Under the pieces are notes generated by a model. That model saw only the letters and a list, made by a program, of their open reading frames with translations, ran no database searches and was not told where the DNA came from. A stretch of 64,000 nucleotides of DNA from Myxococcales bacterium. GTDB taxonomy: Bacteria; Myxococcota; Polyangia; Nannocystales; Nannocystaceae. The position numbers and the translations under genes are program-made. This document shows, piece by piece, positions 23,428-31,790 of this stretch (positions within the stretch are counted from its first letter, which is position 1; the number at the start of each line of letters is the position of its first letter). The stretch spans positions 1 to 64,000 of the forward strand of contig JAEUJW010000086.1 in NCBI GenBank assembly GCA_016793465.1. Reading direction: 5' to 3'.

Positions 23428-24113
23428 AGAAGATCGCGTTCCACAACTTCAGGGGCGGCGCGGGCAGCACCACATACGCCAGCAACGCCACCATCTACGC
23501 CGCGGAGCGGGGTCTCCAGGCCATCGGCGCCACGCTGGGCTTTCGCCACGACTTCGGCCATCACCTTGCACACGCCGATGTCCCATGGTGCGACGGCATC
23601 GTTGGCCTCCCCCACGTCGGCGATCTGCTCGTCCTGGACGTGCACTCGCACTGCAAGCTGATCGACGTCGTCCGGCCGGATCTGTGGGTCATGCCGATCA
23701 CCGACCGGATCGCCGTCGACCACGCCGTCCGCATCCTCCCGCAGCTCGCGGGCCCGATCCTCTGGGTCCCTACCAAGGGGTTCCGGGACCCCCAGGTGCC
23801 CGAGGAGTGGGCCGAGCGGGTGGCCGTGTCGCCGCCGATCCCGCGCAGCGAGGTCTTTTCCCACAGCTACGTGTCACAGCGTCCGGTCTGGGTCACCCAC
23901 CCGCGTAGCGCCGTCGCCGCCGCGATGAAGCGCCTCTTCCGCGACATGCTCGCCCGGGTGGGTCTCCACGCCTCGGTTCGTCCGATCCAGCAACTCGTCT
24001 ACAAGGGCGAGCCGACCTATGACCGTCACTCCTACCGCGGCTACGAGGCGCGGGAGGAGGCGGCCCGGCCGATGCTGCAGGGTTACTTCGACCGCGTTCG
24101 TCCGGCGGCGTGA
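23424..24113 (+). CDS. ParA/MinD-like protein with degenerate P-loop
   Basis: 229 aa. The N-terminus, IAFHNFRGGAGSTT (residues 4-17), aligns with the deviant Walker A KGGxGKTT of ParA/MinD ATPases. The signature lysine is Arg10 and the P-loop lysine is Ser15. Walker B-like LLVLDVHSH lies about 60 residues on, and LWVMPITDRIAVDHAV fits the switch region. Loss of the P-loop lysine predicts weak or no ATP hydrolysis. In an integrated element it could be a partition remnant, a membrane-associated positioning protein or a co-opted structural protein. Confidence 0.65.
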   Translation: MKKIAFHNFRGGAGSTTYASNATIYAAERGLQAIGATLGFRHDFGHHLAHADVPWCDGIVGLPHVGDLLVLDVHSHCKLIDVVRPDLWVMPITDRIAVDHAVRILPQLAGPILWVPTKGFRDPQVPEEWAERVAVSPPIPRSEVFSHSYVSQRPVWVTHPRSAVAAAMKRLFRDMLARVGLHASVRPIQQLVYKGEPTYDRHSYRGYEAREEAARPMLQGYFDRVRPAA

Positions 24114-24186
24114 GCAAGGGTCCGCGAGTCGCGGCGTGCCGACGAACGCCGCGCCATTCACGAGCCGCCTGACCACAAGGTGTTCC

Positions 24187-24762
24187 ATGCAGACTCACAC
24201 CATCGCCCGTCTTCTCCTCGCCACATCCCTTGTGATCGAAGGAGGCTCCGCGCTCCACCGCTTCCGCCGTCGCCGCTTGGCGTTCGAGGCTGCCGTCCGG
24301 CGGGCGTCGGAACTTGGGCGGCCGCTGATCGTCGTCGGCGACCCGGACGCCGGAGCGCACACGCGGCTGCTGCGGGCCTACGATTGCGGCGACCTCTGCA
24401 TCGACCTCCGCGGCTGCCCGAAGTGCCCGGTGGTGAAGATCGCCGATATCACAAACGGGCCGATCGAGGGGATCGCCGACGACTCCGCGGTCGTCTTTGT
24501 CTCGTGCGTGCTCGAGTACGTCACGGACCCCGCGGCGGCGCTGCAGGAGCTCGCCCGGATCGCCGGCTCGCGGGCGAACCTGTTCCTCGTGCTCGTCGAG
24601 CCCTGGACGTTGACGGCCACCCTCTACCCGGGTGCCCGATGGTCCGGCTTTGCCAACGACCGCATCATCGCCATGCAGCCTGTCACACCAGCACTCAAGG
24701 CCGCCACGCTGGGTGGCCTGGTCGCGCTCTCGGTGCTCGCCGCGCGTGGCAGGCGCGCATGA
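24187..24762 (+). CDS. Membrane protein with methyltransferase-like core
   Basis: 191 aa. Hydrophobic segments at both ends (about 7-24 and 170-187) flank a soluble core. The core resembles the C-terminal half of a class I SAM methyltransferase: RPLIVVGDP is in the motif I position but without the GxGxG loop, and DDSAVVFVSCVLEYVTDPAAALQELARIAG matches the usual post-motif II/III helix. A CGDLCIDLRGCPKCP segment adds four cysteines. SAM binding is doubtful without the glycine loop. 73 non-coding bases separate it from the ParA-like gene. Confidence 0.55.
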   Translation: MQTHTIARLLLATSLVIEGGSALHRFRRRRLAFEAAVRRASELGRPLIVVGDPDAGAHTRLLRAYDCGDLCIDLRGCPKCPVVKIADITNGPIEGIADDSAVVFVSCVLEYVTDPAAALQELARIAGSRANLFLVLVEPWTLTATLYPGARWSGFANDRIIAMQPVTPALKAATLGGLVALSVLAARGRRA

Positions 24763-24812
24763 ACATCCAGTGAAGTTGGGAGGGGGGCCGGTGGAGAAGA
24801 ACCATCCTCATT

Positions 24813-24818
24813 ATATAG
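24813..24818 (+). promoter_or_regulatory. AT-rich -10-like element upstream of xis-int
   Basis: A TTATATAG stretch in otherwise GC-rich DNA lies about 75 bases before the excisionase-like start. No good -35 hexamer is visible 16-18 bases upstream. The low-GC patch continues to about 24860. It may be the promoter of the recombination module or part of a control region. Confidence 0.35.
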
Positions 24819-24889
24819 TGCGTCCCGGGAGACAACCTGTACTTTCAGACAGTAGGGGATCGATCTCCGAAGACGGGCGGAGCCTGGGC

Positions 24890-25102
24890 GTGAGGTCGCG
24901 CAGCGTCGATCTTCCGCCGCCGCTGCTCACCGTGCGGGAACTGGCGCTACTGCTCGCCACGAGCAGTGCAGGCGTCTATTCGCGGGTCGCCCGCGGGCAG
25001 GTCCCGGGCGTGCTGCGCATCGGTCGGAGCATTCGCTTCGACCCGCGTGTCATCGCACAATGGCTCTCGGCGAACAGTGCGAGCGCAGGAGGTCACCCAT
25101 GA
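24890..25102 (+). CDS. Excisionase-like helix-turn-helix protein
   Basis: 70 aa from a GTG. LLTVRELALLLATSSAGVYSRVARGQVPG followed by VLRIGRSIRFDPRVIAQWL is the winged HTH layout of MerR/Xis-type (HTH_17) DNA-binding proteins. A longer form from the GTG at 24791 (103 aa, with a strong AGGGGGG site) is possible, but its extra residues look non-coding and cover the -10-like patch. The TGA overlaps the integrase ATG, so the two are co-translated. The expected role is directing excision and possibly regulating the integrase. Confidence 0.7.
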   Translation: MRSRSVDLPPPLLTVRELALLLATSSAGVYSRVARGQVPGVLRIGRSIRFDPRVIAQWLSANSASAGGHP

Positions 25103-26160
25103 TCAAGCTGCGCCCGTGGAAGGGAAGCAAGAATGAGTTCGAAGTCGACGTCATCGTCAACGGCCCCCAGGGCCGGACCCTGCGCAAGCGCGTCAAGGCC
25201 CCGGTCACCGGCAAGTCGAGCGCGGAGCGGTGGGCCCGCTCGCTCGAGCAGGAGCTGCTCGCACAGCTCCTCGCCCCCGAGCCCGAGCCCGAGAAGCCGC
25301 CCGCCCCGACGTTCGAGGAGTTCGCGAAGATCTTCCTCGACCTCTGCAAGGCCGAGCGCCGCGGCGTGAACACCTTGACCAACTACGACATCCATCTGCG
25401 GCTCTACCTCGTCCCGGTGCTGGGCAAGCGCCGGCTCGATCAGATCAAGCCGACGGATGTCACCGCGATCAAGTCGTCGCTCGCCGCGAAGGCCCACAAC
25501 ACGATGTGCGAGGTCCTGAAGACCCTGCGCCGCGTCTTCAACGTCGCGATCACGCAGAAGCTCATCACCGCCGAGCCGGTCGTGCTCGACATCCCCAAGC
25601 GCCTGAAGCGGGCGGTCGTCGCGTACGACGCGGGGGAGCTCGAGTCCCTCCTCGCCGCCGCGAGGTCGCTCGGGCCGATGTACACGGCCGTCGTCCTGCT
25701 CGGCATCGACGGGGGCCTGCGCGCCGGTGAGATCGTCGGGCTGCACTGGTCCGACGTCGACCTCGGCCGCGGGTCCATGACGATCCGCCACAACGTCGCG
25801 CGCGGCCAGCTCGGCATGCCGAAGGGCCGCACCGAGGACGAGGTCGCGTTGACCAGGCGCCTCACCGAGGCGCTCGGCGTCCTCCACCACGCCGGCCCGT
25901 TCGTGTTCACCAACGAGCGGGGCGAGCACTTCACCGAGGACTACGTCCGGCGGTGGATGCAACAACTTGTGCGGCGGGCGCAGGTCCCGTGGCACGGGAC
26001 CCACGTGCTGCGGAAGACCTGCGGCACCCGCATCGCGGACGGCGGCGGCGGTGTCGCGGCCGTCGCCACCCACCTGCGGCACAAGGACCTGCAGACCGCG
26101 AGCCGCTACATCGACCGCCGCGGCGCCAGCTCCCGCGCGCTCAACGCGCTGGAGAGCTGA
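25099..26160 (+). CDS. int: Tyrosine recombinase (phage-type integrase)
   Basis: 353 aa. The start at 25099 is fixed by a perfect AGGAGGT at 25087-25093. The N-terminal ~65 residues are an arm-binding-like basic domain, the core-binding SAM-like domain spans about 70-160, and the catalytic domain about 170-353. Catalytic residues are Arg208 (GGLRAGE), Lys242 (probable), His302 and Arg305 (HVLRKT), His328 (LRHKDL) and the nucleophile Tyr337 (ASRYID). All are present, so the enzyme looks active. Its placement at the right edge, transcribed outward, suggests that attR lies in 26161-26218. Confidence 0.92.
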   Translation: MIKLRPWKGSKNEFEVDVIVNGPQGRTLRKRVKAPVTGKSSAERWARSLEQELLAQLLAPEPEPEKPPAPTFEEFAKIFLDLCKAERRGVNTLTNYDIHLRLYLVPVLGKRRLDQIKPTDVTAIKSSLAAKAHNTMCEVLKTLRRVFNVAITQKLITAEPVVLDIPKRLKRAVVAYDAGELESLLAAARSLGPMYTAVVLLGIDGGLRAGEIVGLHWSDVDLGRGSMTIRHNVARGQLGMPKGRTEDEVALTRRLTEALGVLHHAGPFVFTNERGEHFTEDYVRRWMQQLVRRAQVPWHGTHVLRKTCGTRIADGGGGVAAVATHLRHKDLQTASRYIDRRGASSRALNALES

Positions 26161-26161
26161 T

Positions 26162-26182
26162 GGAGGCGTGATCACGCCCTCC
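26162..26182. terminator. Dyad after the integrase gene
   Basis: GGAGGCGTGAT and ATCACGCCCTCC form a near-perfect palindrome with one unpaired C, directly after the integrase stop. There is no T-run immediately after it, but an AT-rich tract with TTTTT follows at 26207-26211. It may terminate transcription, or it may be part of the recombination site, since it lies where attR is expected. Confidence 0.45.
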
Positions 26183-26218
26183 ACTAACTTAGCGTAACCT
26201 AAAGTACTTTTTGCCCGT

Positions 26219-27634
26219 TCAGGGCTGTTCGAAGCAATACAGGTGCGCCACGGCCTCGCAGGGCACCATCGGGCAGCCCTCGGTCCAGGCGATGTCGTCG
26301 CCGCCGATCAGACCGGCGACCCCGTACGCCGCCTCGAAGCTGGTCGACCACGCCATGCAGTGCGTGCTCGGGTCGTAGGGTCCGGCGCTGCGCGAGGTCG
26401 CGGTCCAGGCGATCTGCGTGTCGACCCCGCAGTCCGCGCCGGAGTCGAGCACCTCGCCCTTCTCGTTGACGTCGATCGCGTGCGCGAGGTCGCCGTCGAC
26501 GAGGTCGATCCAGTCGTCGGCGACCAGCTGGGCGACCGCCAGCTGCGGGCTGTACGGCAGCACGTAGGCGCGGTCGAGCGACTTGCTGAAGCGCGTCGCC
26601 GGGCTGACCGTGCCGTTGGACAGCCACGCGCGGTACTTGCCGGGCAGCATGGCCGCCTCGGCCAGCGTCTGGCACTTCATGTCGGCCGCGGCCAGGCCCC
26701 CGAGCGCGCCGGCGGCGTAGCGCAGGCTCGACACGAACACGTAGTAGGTGTCGCGCGTGCAGGTCGGCCCGCAGGCGTCGCCGCCGTCGAGGTTGCCGTC
26801 GTCGCACTGCTCGTCGCTGGCGAGCAGGCCGTCGCCGCAGGTGGAGACCGCGCAGGTGACGGTGCAGCCGTCGCCGTCGGTCAGGTTGCCGTCGTCGCAC
26901 TGCTCGTCGGGGCCCATGAAGCCGTCGCCGCAGACGTTGAGCGTGCAGACCGGGGTGCACCCCGGGTCCGGCATCGGGGCCGAAGGGTCGCAGGGCTCCG
27001 TCATCTGCAGCATCATGTCGCCGCAGGTCTCGAGCTTGCACTCGGCGGTGCACGGGGCCTCCGGCATCGCGCCGCCGTCGCAGGCCTCGCCGGGCTGGAC
27101 GTGGCCGTCGCCGCAGGCCTTCAGCTTGCACTCCTTGGTGCAGTAGCCGACGTCGGCGTTGTCGCCGCCGAGGTCGCACTCCTCGGGCGCGGAGAGGACG
27201 CCGTCGCCGCAGGACGGCGGCTGGCAGCGCGAGGTGCAGGCGTCGTCCTCGACGGCGTTGCCGTCGTCGCACATCTCGCCCATGCCGAGGTGGACGATGG
27301 TGTCGCCGCAGCGCGGTGGGCGGCAGGCGGTGGTGCAGTCGTCGTTGTCGTCGACGTCGCCGTCGTCGCACAGCTCGTCGGGGCCGAGCACGCCGTCGCC
27401 GCACATGTTGAGCATGCAGGCGTCGTTGCAGGCGGCGTACTGGCCGTTGGCCTCGCCGAGGTCGCAGGCCTCGCCGCTCTGCAGCAGGCCGTCGCCGCAG
27501 CCCGGGGGCTCGCCGGTGGTCGGGGTGCCGGTCTCGGAGGTGCTGGTGGACGAGCTCGTCGGCTCGTCCATCGGACCGGCGTCGGTGAAGCAGCCGGCGA
27601 AGGCCGCCGCGAGGAGGAGATGACGAGATCGCAT
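26219..27634 (-). CDS. Cys-rich DUF4215-repeat lipoprotein with C-terminal DUF1554
   Basis: 471 aa. The signal peptide ends in AAAFAGC, a good lipobox. A Ser/Thr-rich linker follows. Eight CGDGxxxxxExCDDGN-type repeats (Myxococcus Cys-rich repeat, DUF4215) occupy about 45-300. Residues about 305-471 match DUF1554: YYVFVSSLRYAAGALGG, ADMKCQTLAE, KYRAWLSNG, and terminal LYCFEQ. It is an outer-surface lipoprotein of unknown ligand. It is last of three related minus-strand genes. Its 3' end abuts the integrated element, and its coding sequence looks intact. Confidence 0.9.
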   Translation of the reverse strand: MRSRHLLLAAAFAGCFTDAGPMDEPTSSSTSTSETGTPTTGEPPGCGDGLLQSGEACDLGEANGQYAACNDACMLNMCGDGVLGPDELCDDGDVDDNDDCTTACRPPRCGDTIVHLGMGEMCDDGNAVEDDACTSRCQPPSCGDGVLSAPEECDLGGDNADVGYCTKECKLKACGDGHVQPGEACDGGAMPEAPCTAECKLETCGDMMLQMTEPCDPSAPMPDPGCTPVCTLNVCGDGFMGPDEQCDDGNLTDGDGCTVTCAVSTCGDGLLASDEQCDDGNLDGGDACGPTCTRDTYYVFVSSLRYAAGALGGLAAADMKCQTLAEAAMLPGKYRAWLSNGTVSPATRFSKSLDRAYVLPYSPQLAVAQLVADDWIDLVDGDLAHAIDVNEKGEVLDSGADCGVDTQIAWTATSRSAGPYDPSTHCMAWSTSFEAAYGVAGLIGGDDIAWTEGCPMVPCEAVAHLYCFEQP

Positions 27635-27725
27635 GACGACGTCGGCGCGCCAACGAGTGGCCCTCTAGGCAACCATTACGGGCGGCGAAACGCAAGAACA
27701 ACGCGGCGCGCGTCGGTGCGCGGCG

Positions 27726-28661
27726 TCAAAGGCTGCACTTCCCGTTTTTGCACGCCAGCAGCAGGCAGTCGGTCTCGCAGTCGCCGCAGTGGTGCTTGTC
27801 GGACAGCAGGTTGGTCTCGCAGCCGTCGCCGGCGTCGCCGTCGCAGTTCCCCCAGTTGTCCTCGCACTTGGTCGACTTGCAGGCGTTGATGCACACCACA
27901 TGGCCGACCGGAGGGATCGCCGGGTCGCAGGTCTCGTCCGGCGCGTCGACCATGCCGTCGCCGCACGTCGGGCCCGGGCCGTCGCAGGTGTCGTTGCAGG
28001 GCCCGCCGTAGGCCCCGTTGCCCGGGCCGAGGTCGCACAGCTCGCCCGCCGCCGCGTTGACGGTGCCGTCCCCGCACGAGACCGTCGAGCAGTCGGCGTC
28101 GCAGTCCGCGCTCTCGCCGGCGCCGTCGCAGCTCTCGACGTTCTTGTACACGTGGCCGTCGCCGCAGACGGCCAGCTCGCAGGCGATGCACATGTCGGTG
28201 ACGTCGTCGTTGCCGTCGTCGCAGGCCTCCGCGCCCGCGAGCGGGTAGCCGTCGCCGCAGGTGTTGTGCGAGCACACCGGCGTACACGCGTTACCGGCGC
28301 CGTTGTCGGCGCCGTCGTCACACTGCTCGTCGGGGTCGATGTTGCCGTCGCCGCAGCCCGGCGGCGGCGGTTCCGTGGTCGGGGGCGGGCCCGTGGTCGG
28401 CGGTTCGCCGGACGTCGGTTCGCTCGTCGCCGGGTCGCCGGTCGGGCCCGAGCCGCTGGCGTCGTCCCCTGACGGCGACGGTCCGCCGGCGGTCACCGGC
28501 GCGGTCGAGGCGTCGCCCGTGGAGGCGTCGCCCGTGGCCGAGCCGGACTCGCTCGCGGGCGCCACGCCGGACTCGTCGCCGAGCCCGCCGCTGGCGAATT
28601 TGCAGGCCGGCGCCAGCGCGACGGCCAGCGCGAGCCCGAGGGTGCGACTGCGGCCGGTCAT
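27726..28661 (-). CDS. Cys-rich DUF4215-repeat lipoprotein without DUF1554
   Basis: 311 aa. The signal peptide ends LAVALAPAC (lipobox). A long Ser/Thr/Pro/Gly linker (about 25-100) contains a duplicated GDAST unit. Five DUF4215-type repeats follow. The C-terminus has a different Cys pattern ([29 protein letters not shown]), the kind seen in Cys-rich myxobacterial surface proteins. The ATG lies one base after the upstream gene's stop, so the two are coupled. A surface or extracellular binding role is likely. The partner is unknown. Confidence 0.85.
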   Translation of the reverse strand: MTGRSRTLGLALAVALAPACKFASGGLGDESGVAPASESGSATGDASTGDASTAPVTAGGPSPSGDDASGSGPTGDPATSEPTSGEPPTTGPPPTTEPPPPGCGDGNIDPDEQCDDGADNGAGNACTPVCSHNTCGDGYPLAGAEACDDGNDDVTDMCIACELAVCGDGHVYKNVESCDGAGESADCDADCSTVSCGDGTVNAAAGELCDLGPGNGAYGGPCNDTCDGPGPTCGDGMVDAPDETCDPAIPPVGHVVCINACKSTKCEDNWGNCDGDAGDGCETNLLSDKHHCGDCETDCLLLACKNGKCSL

Positions 28662-28662
28662 C

Positions 28663-30315
28663 TCACTTGGCCGGCTGCTCGAAGCAGTAGATCCGCGCCT
28701 CCGTGCTGCAGCTGAACGTGCAGTTCGACCACTCCGAGCTGATCTTGTTGAGCAGGCCGCCGCTGCCCATCATCGCCGGGTCGCCCCAGCCGTCGCAGTC
28801 CATGATGCCGCCGTTGGTGCCGTCGGTCTTGCTGCCGGTCCACACCGCCGCCTCGGTGGCGTTGCCCGACTGGCAGTTCATCGGCGGGTTCATCGGCACC
28901 GCCGACACGTTGTTCTCGTCGCGCGAGATCGGCTGGCTGAGGTTGCTGCCGTCGATGAGGTCCGCCCAGCTGTTGGCCACCGTGCCCTTGCTCGGCACGA
29001 TGTACTTGACCGGCGAGTGGAACAGCCGCTCCGCCGCCGAGGTCATGCTGTCGCCGAGGAACGCCTTGTACTTGCCCTCGACCATGGTGCCCATCGACAG
29101 GGCGGTGCAGAACGCGTCGGCGGTGTCCGGGTCGCCGACCTCGTCGCCCGCCAGCTTGGCGCTCGACACGAACACCCAGTAGGCCGCCCGCTTGCACTGG
29201 TTGCTGCAGGTGGTCGTGGCCATGCCGTCGTCGCACTCCTCCTCCGGGCCGGCCTTGACGATGCTGTCGCCGCACTTCGCGTCCTTGCAGGCGTTGGTGC
29301 AGTCGTCGTCGTCGTTCATGTTCATGTCGTCGCACTCTTCGACGCCCATCTGCTCGATGCCGTCGCCGCACTTCGCGATCACGCAGGTCTTCAGGCACGC
29401 GTCGGTGTCGACGTCGTTGCCGTCGTCGCACGCCTCGCCGGGGTCCATGATGCCGTTGCCGCACATCTCGACGGTGCACATCGCCGAGCAGCCGTCGCCC
29501 GGGGTGGTGTTGCCGTCGTCGCACTGGTCGACTTCGGCCTGCAACACGCCGTCGCCGCAGGCCGCCGGCGCGCAGGTGTTGAGGCACGCGTCCTCGTTGA
29601 CCGTGTTGCCGTCGTCGCACATCTCGCCGGCCTGGACCATGCCGTCGCCGCAGCTCGCGCTCACGCACATGTTGCTGCAGCCGTCGTCGTCGACGGTGTT
29701 CATGTCGTCGCAGGCCTCGACGCCCTCCTGCACGAAGCCGTCGCCGCACACCGCCGTCTTGCAGCCGGGCACGCACGCGCCGGTCTCGGTGTTGCCGGCC
29801 GGGTCGTCGCACTCCTCGTTGCCGTTCTGGATGCCGTCGCCGCACTGCGGCAGGCGGCACAGGTTGGTGCAGTTGTCGTCGTCGACGCTGTTGCCGTCGT
29901 CGCACTCCTCCATGCCCTTGGTCATGCCGTCGCCGCAGCCCTCGAGCTCGCAGTTCGAGCTGCAGCCGTCGCCGTCGACCTTGTTGCCGTCGTCGCAGCC
30001 CTCGGTGAAGGTCGCGACGTAGGCGTCGCCGCAGACGTTGAGGATGCAGTCGTCGCGGCAGACCGCGCCGTTGCCGTTGTTGGACTCGCCGTTGTCGCAC
30101 TCCTCGCCGTCCTCGACGTCGAAGTTGCCGCAGATCGCTCCGCCGGTCGGGTCGGAGGACGAGGAGGTCGGCGGGTCGGTGGAGCTCTCGTCGCCGGTGG
30201 TGTCGTCGTTGGTGTCGGACACCGGGGTGTTGCCGGACAGGCCGCTGCCGTCGAACTGACAGGCGATAAGCGAGAGTCCGGCGGCGAACAGCGCCGCGAA
30301 GGGTCGTAGACGCAT
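28663..30315 (-). CDS. Cys-rich DUF4215-repeat lipoprotein with C-terminal DUF1554
   Basis: 550 aa, first gene of the minus-strand lipoprotein cluster. The signal peptide ends LSLIAC, followed by a Thr/Ser/Asp linker to about residue 60. Ten DUF4215 repeats (CGDGxxxxGEECDDGN consensus) fill about 60-370. DUF1554 follows ([31 protein letters not shown], terminal IYCFEQ). It shares its architecture with the gene at 26219-27634 but has more repeats, indicating duplication followed by repeat expansion. Lipidation and export to the envelope are expected. Confidence 0.9.
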   Translation of the reverse strand: MRLRPFAALFAAGLSLIACQFDGSGLSGNTPVSDTNDDTTGDESSTDPPTSSSSDPTGGAICGNFDVEDGEECDNGESNNGNGAVCRDDCILNVCGDAYVATFTEGCDDGNKVDGDGCSSNCELEGCGDGMTKGMEECDDGNSVDDDNCTNLCRLPQCGDGIQNGNEECDDPAGNTETGACVPGCKTAVCGDGFVQEGVEACDDMNTVDDDGCSNMCVSASCGDGMVQAGEMCDDGNTVNEDACLNTCAPAACGDGVLQAEVDQCDDGNTTPGDGCSAMCTVEMCGNGIMDPGEACDDGNDVDTDACLKTCVIAKCGDGIEQMGVEECDDMNMNDDDDCTNACKDAKCGDSIVKAGPEEECDDGMATTTCSNQCKRAAYWVFVSSAKLAGDEVGDPDTADAFCTALSMGTMVEGKYKAFLGDSMTSAAERLFHSPVKYIVPSKGTVANSWADLIDGSNLSQPISRDENNVSAVPMNPPMNCQSGNATEAAVWTGSKTDGTNGGIMDCDGWGDPAMMGSGGLLNKISSEWSNCTFSCSTEARIYCFEQPAK

Positions 30316-30518
30316 GAGGTGCAGCTCCAGTGGCTTAAGTGAGGGGAATGCAAGACGCGAAGCGCACAGCGACGCGCCGTCGGACCAACATACGAGAGGC
30401 GCCGTCCGACTGTCTACGCCGCGTCACGCCTGGGGGCCGACGGCACCGCTCGGATGCGAACACGTGTCCCGGGTCCACGCGTCCGTCGCGAGTCCGTCGC
30501 ACGCGACGCGCGTGGCCT

Positions 30519-31790
30519 TCATCCGGGGTAGGTGAGCAGCCCCTGCGGCTGTCGGGCGATCCAGCGCGCGCCCTGCAGCAACACCAGCCCGCCGATCACC
30601 ACCGGGACCGCGGTGGCGGCGACCGCCAGGCTGAGGCCCGCGGCCTCGCTGCCGAGCACCGGCGTCGCCGCGTCGCTGATCACTCCGAGCAGCGTGCTCG
30701 ACAGCGCGTCGCCGAAGGCGTGGATACACAGGATGTTGACGGCGAACGCCGCGCCGCGCATCTGCGGCGGCACGCAGCCGACGAGCGCCGCGTTGAGCGG
30801 GCCGGTGTTGAGGAACAGCAGCAGCTCGGCGATGAAGACGACCGCGAAGATGGCCGGCAACCAGCCGAGGATGGTCATCAACGGGATGAGCGGGCTGGCC
30901 AGCAGCAGGCCGAAGCCGCTCAGCCGGAAGTACCCGCCGGGCGAACGCGCCTGCATGCGATCTCCCAGCGACCCGCCGAGGATCGTGCCGACGATGCCCG
31001 CGACCACCGTGATCCCGCCGAACAGCAGGTTGGCCTGGCCCGAGGCCATGCCGTGGACCCGCTCGAGGTAGCTCGGCATCCACAGCGCGAGCCCGCCGAG
31101 GGTGAACGTCAGCATCGCCAGACCGATGGTGTTGATGCGCCAGGCCGGCGTCCTAAACAGGCGACGCACCGTCGCCACGAGCGGGAGATCGGCGGGCTTG
31201 GGGCCCTCGTCGTGCTGCCCGCGCGGCGGCTCGATCATCAGGAAGGCCAGCAGCGCGAACAAGATCCCCGGCAGGCCGCCGCACAGGAACACCGCGCGCC
31301 AGCCCCAGTACTGCCCGATGTACCCGCCGAGGATGTACCCGAGCGCCGAGCCGACCGGCGTGGCCAGGTAGAACAGCGCGAGCTTGCGGCCGCGTTCGTC
31401 CTTGCGATAGAGGTCGGCGATGATCGACGGCGCGATCGTGGCGTAGCAGGCCTCGCCGACCCCGAGCAGCGCCCGGCAGATCAGCAGCTCGTGGTAGTCG
31501 CGGGCGAACGAACCGGCGATGGTCGCCAGGCTCCACAGCAGCACGCCGCCGGCGATCAGGTGCTTGCGCGGCAGGCGGTCGCCCAGGTACCCCACCGGCG
31601 CCGCGACGGTGTAGGCGATGATGAACGCGCTGCCGAGGAACCCGCCCTGGGTGTCGCTCAGCGTCCACTCGAGCTTGATCGACTCGAGCACCGCGCTCAG
31701 CAGCCGCTGGTCGATGTAGTTGAGGAAGTTGATGACGGTGAGGACCACCATCACGTACACCGGCCAGCTCCGCATCGGCGCTCCGCTCAT
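30519..31790 (-). CDS. Spinster-like MFS transporter
   Basis: 423 aa with about 12 membrane helices. NFLNYIDQRLLSAVLESIK and GYLGDRLPRKHLI (MFS motif A, GxxxDRxxR) are typical of the Spinster/Spns-like MFS branch. Motif B-like RALLGVGEACYATIAPSIIADL follows in the fourth helix. The central cytoplasmic loop (about 190-220) is charged. The start at 31790 overlaps the stop of the DUF1802 gene (ATGA). The substrate cannot be told from sequence. Spns relatives move lipids or hydrophobic organic acids. Confidence 0.85.
   Translation of the reverse strand: MSGAPMRSWPVYVMVVLTVINFLNYIDQRLLSAVLESIKLEWTLSDTQGGFLGSAFIIAYTVAAPVGYLGDRLPRKHLIAGGVLLWSLATIAGSFARDYHELLICRALLGVGEACYATIAPSIIADLYRKDERGRKLALFYLATPVGSALGYILGGYIGQYWGWRAVFLCGGLPGILFALLAFLMIEPPRGQHDEGPKPADLPLVATVRRLFRTPAWRINTIGLAMLTFTLGGLALWMPSYLERVHGMASGQANLLFGGITVVAGIVGTILGGSLGDRMQARSPGGYFRLSGFGLLLASPLIPLMTILGWLPAIFAVVFIAELLLFLNTGPLNAALVGCVPPQMRGAAFAVNILCIHAFGDALSSTLLGVISDAATPVLGSEAAGLSLAVAATAVPVVIGGLVLLQGARWIARQPQGLLTYPG

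Larger units (their letters stand above)
623..26160 (+). mobile_element. Integrated element with virion-like membrane proteins, DarB-like protein, Xis and tyrosine integrase
   Basis: About 25 genes in one orientation, most overlapping by 1-4 bases, end with an excisionase-like HTH gene and a complete tyrosine recombinase. This is the usual edge of an integrated element. Immediately to the right the strand flips to chromosomal lipoprotein genes. Terminase, portal, capsid-protease/portal pair, tape measure, tail, relaxase, T4SS and replicase genes are not recognisable. At least nine products have a single membrane segment. The left boundary is uncertain because no attL could be located; it may lie in 108-622 or outside the window. 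Possible identities are a tailless membrane-containing provirus, a satellite or a phage-plasmid relic. Confidence 0.75.

Noticed and set aside
23424..24113. A32/FtsK-type genome-packaging ATPase
   Set aside because: The glycine-rich loop fits a ParA/MinD deviant Walker A with lysines lost, not the GxxGxGKS of packaging ATPases, and no HerA/FtsK motifs follow.
24791..24889. Longer start for the excisionase-like gene
   Set aside because: A good Shine-Dalgarno exists, but the added residues are compositionally unlike coding sequence here and cover a -10-like element. It is kept only as an alternative.
623..26160. Tailed prophage or integrative conjugative element
   Set aside because: No terminase, portal, major tail, tape-measure, relaxase, coupling protein or T4SS component could be recognised in any product. 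Genes outside the left edge of the window remain unseen.
26219..30315. CRISPR-like or satellite repeat array
   Set aside because: The periodicity comes from protein-level DUF4215 Cys repeats with variable spacing and diverged DNA. There are no identical repeats with unique spacers.
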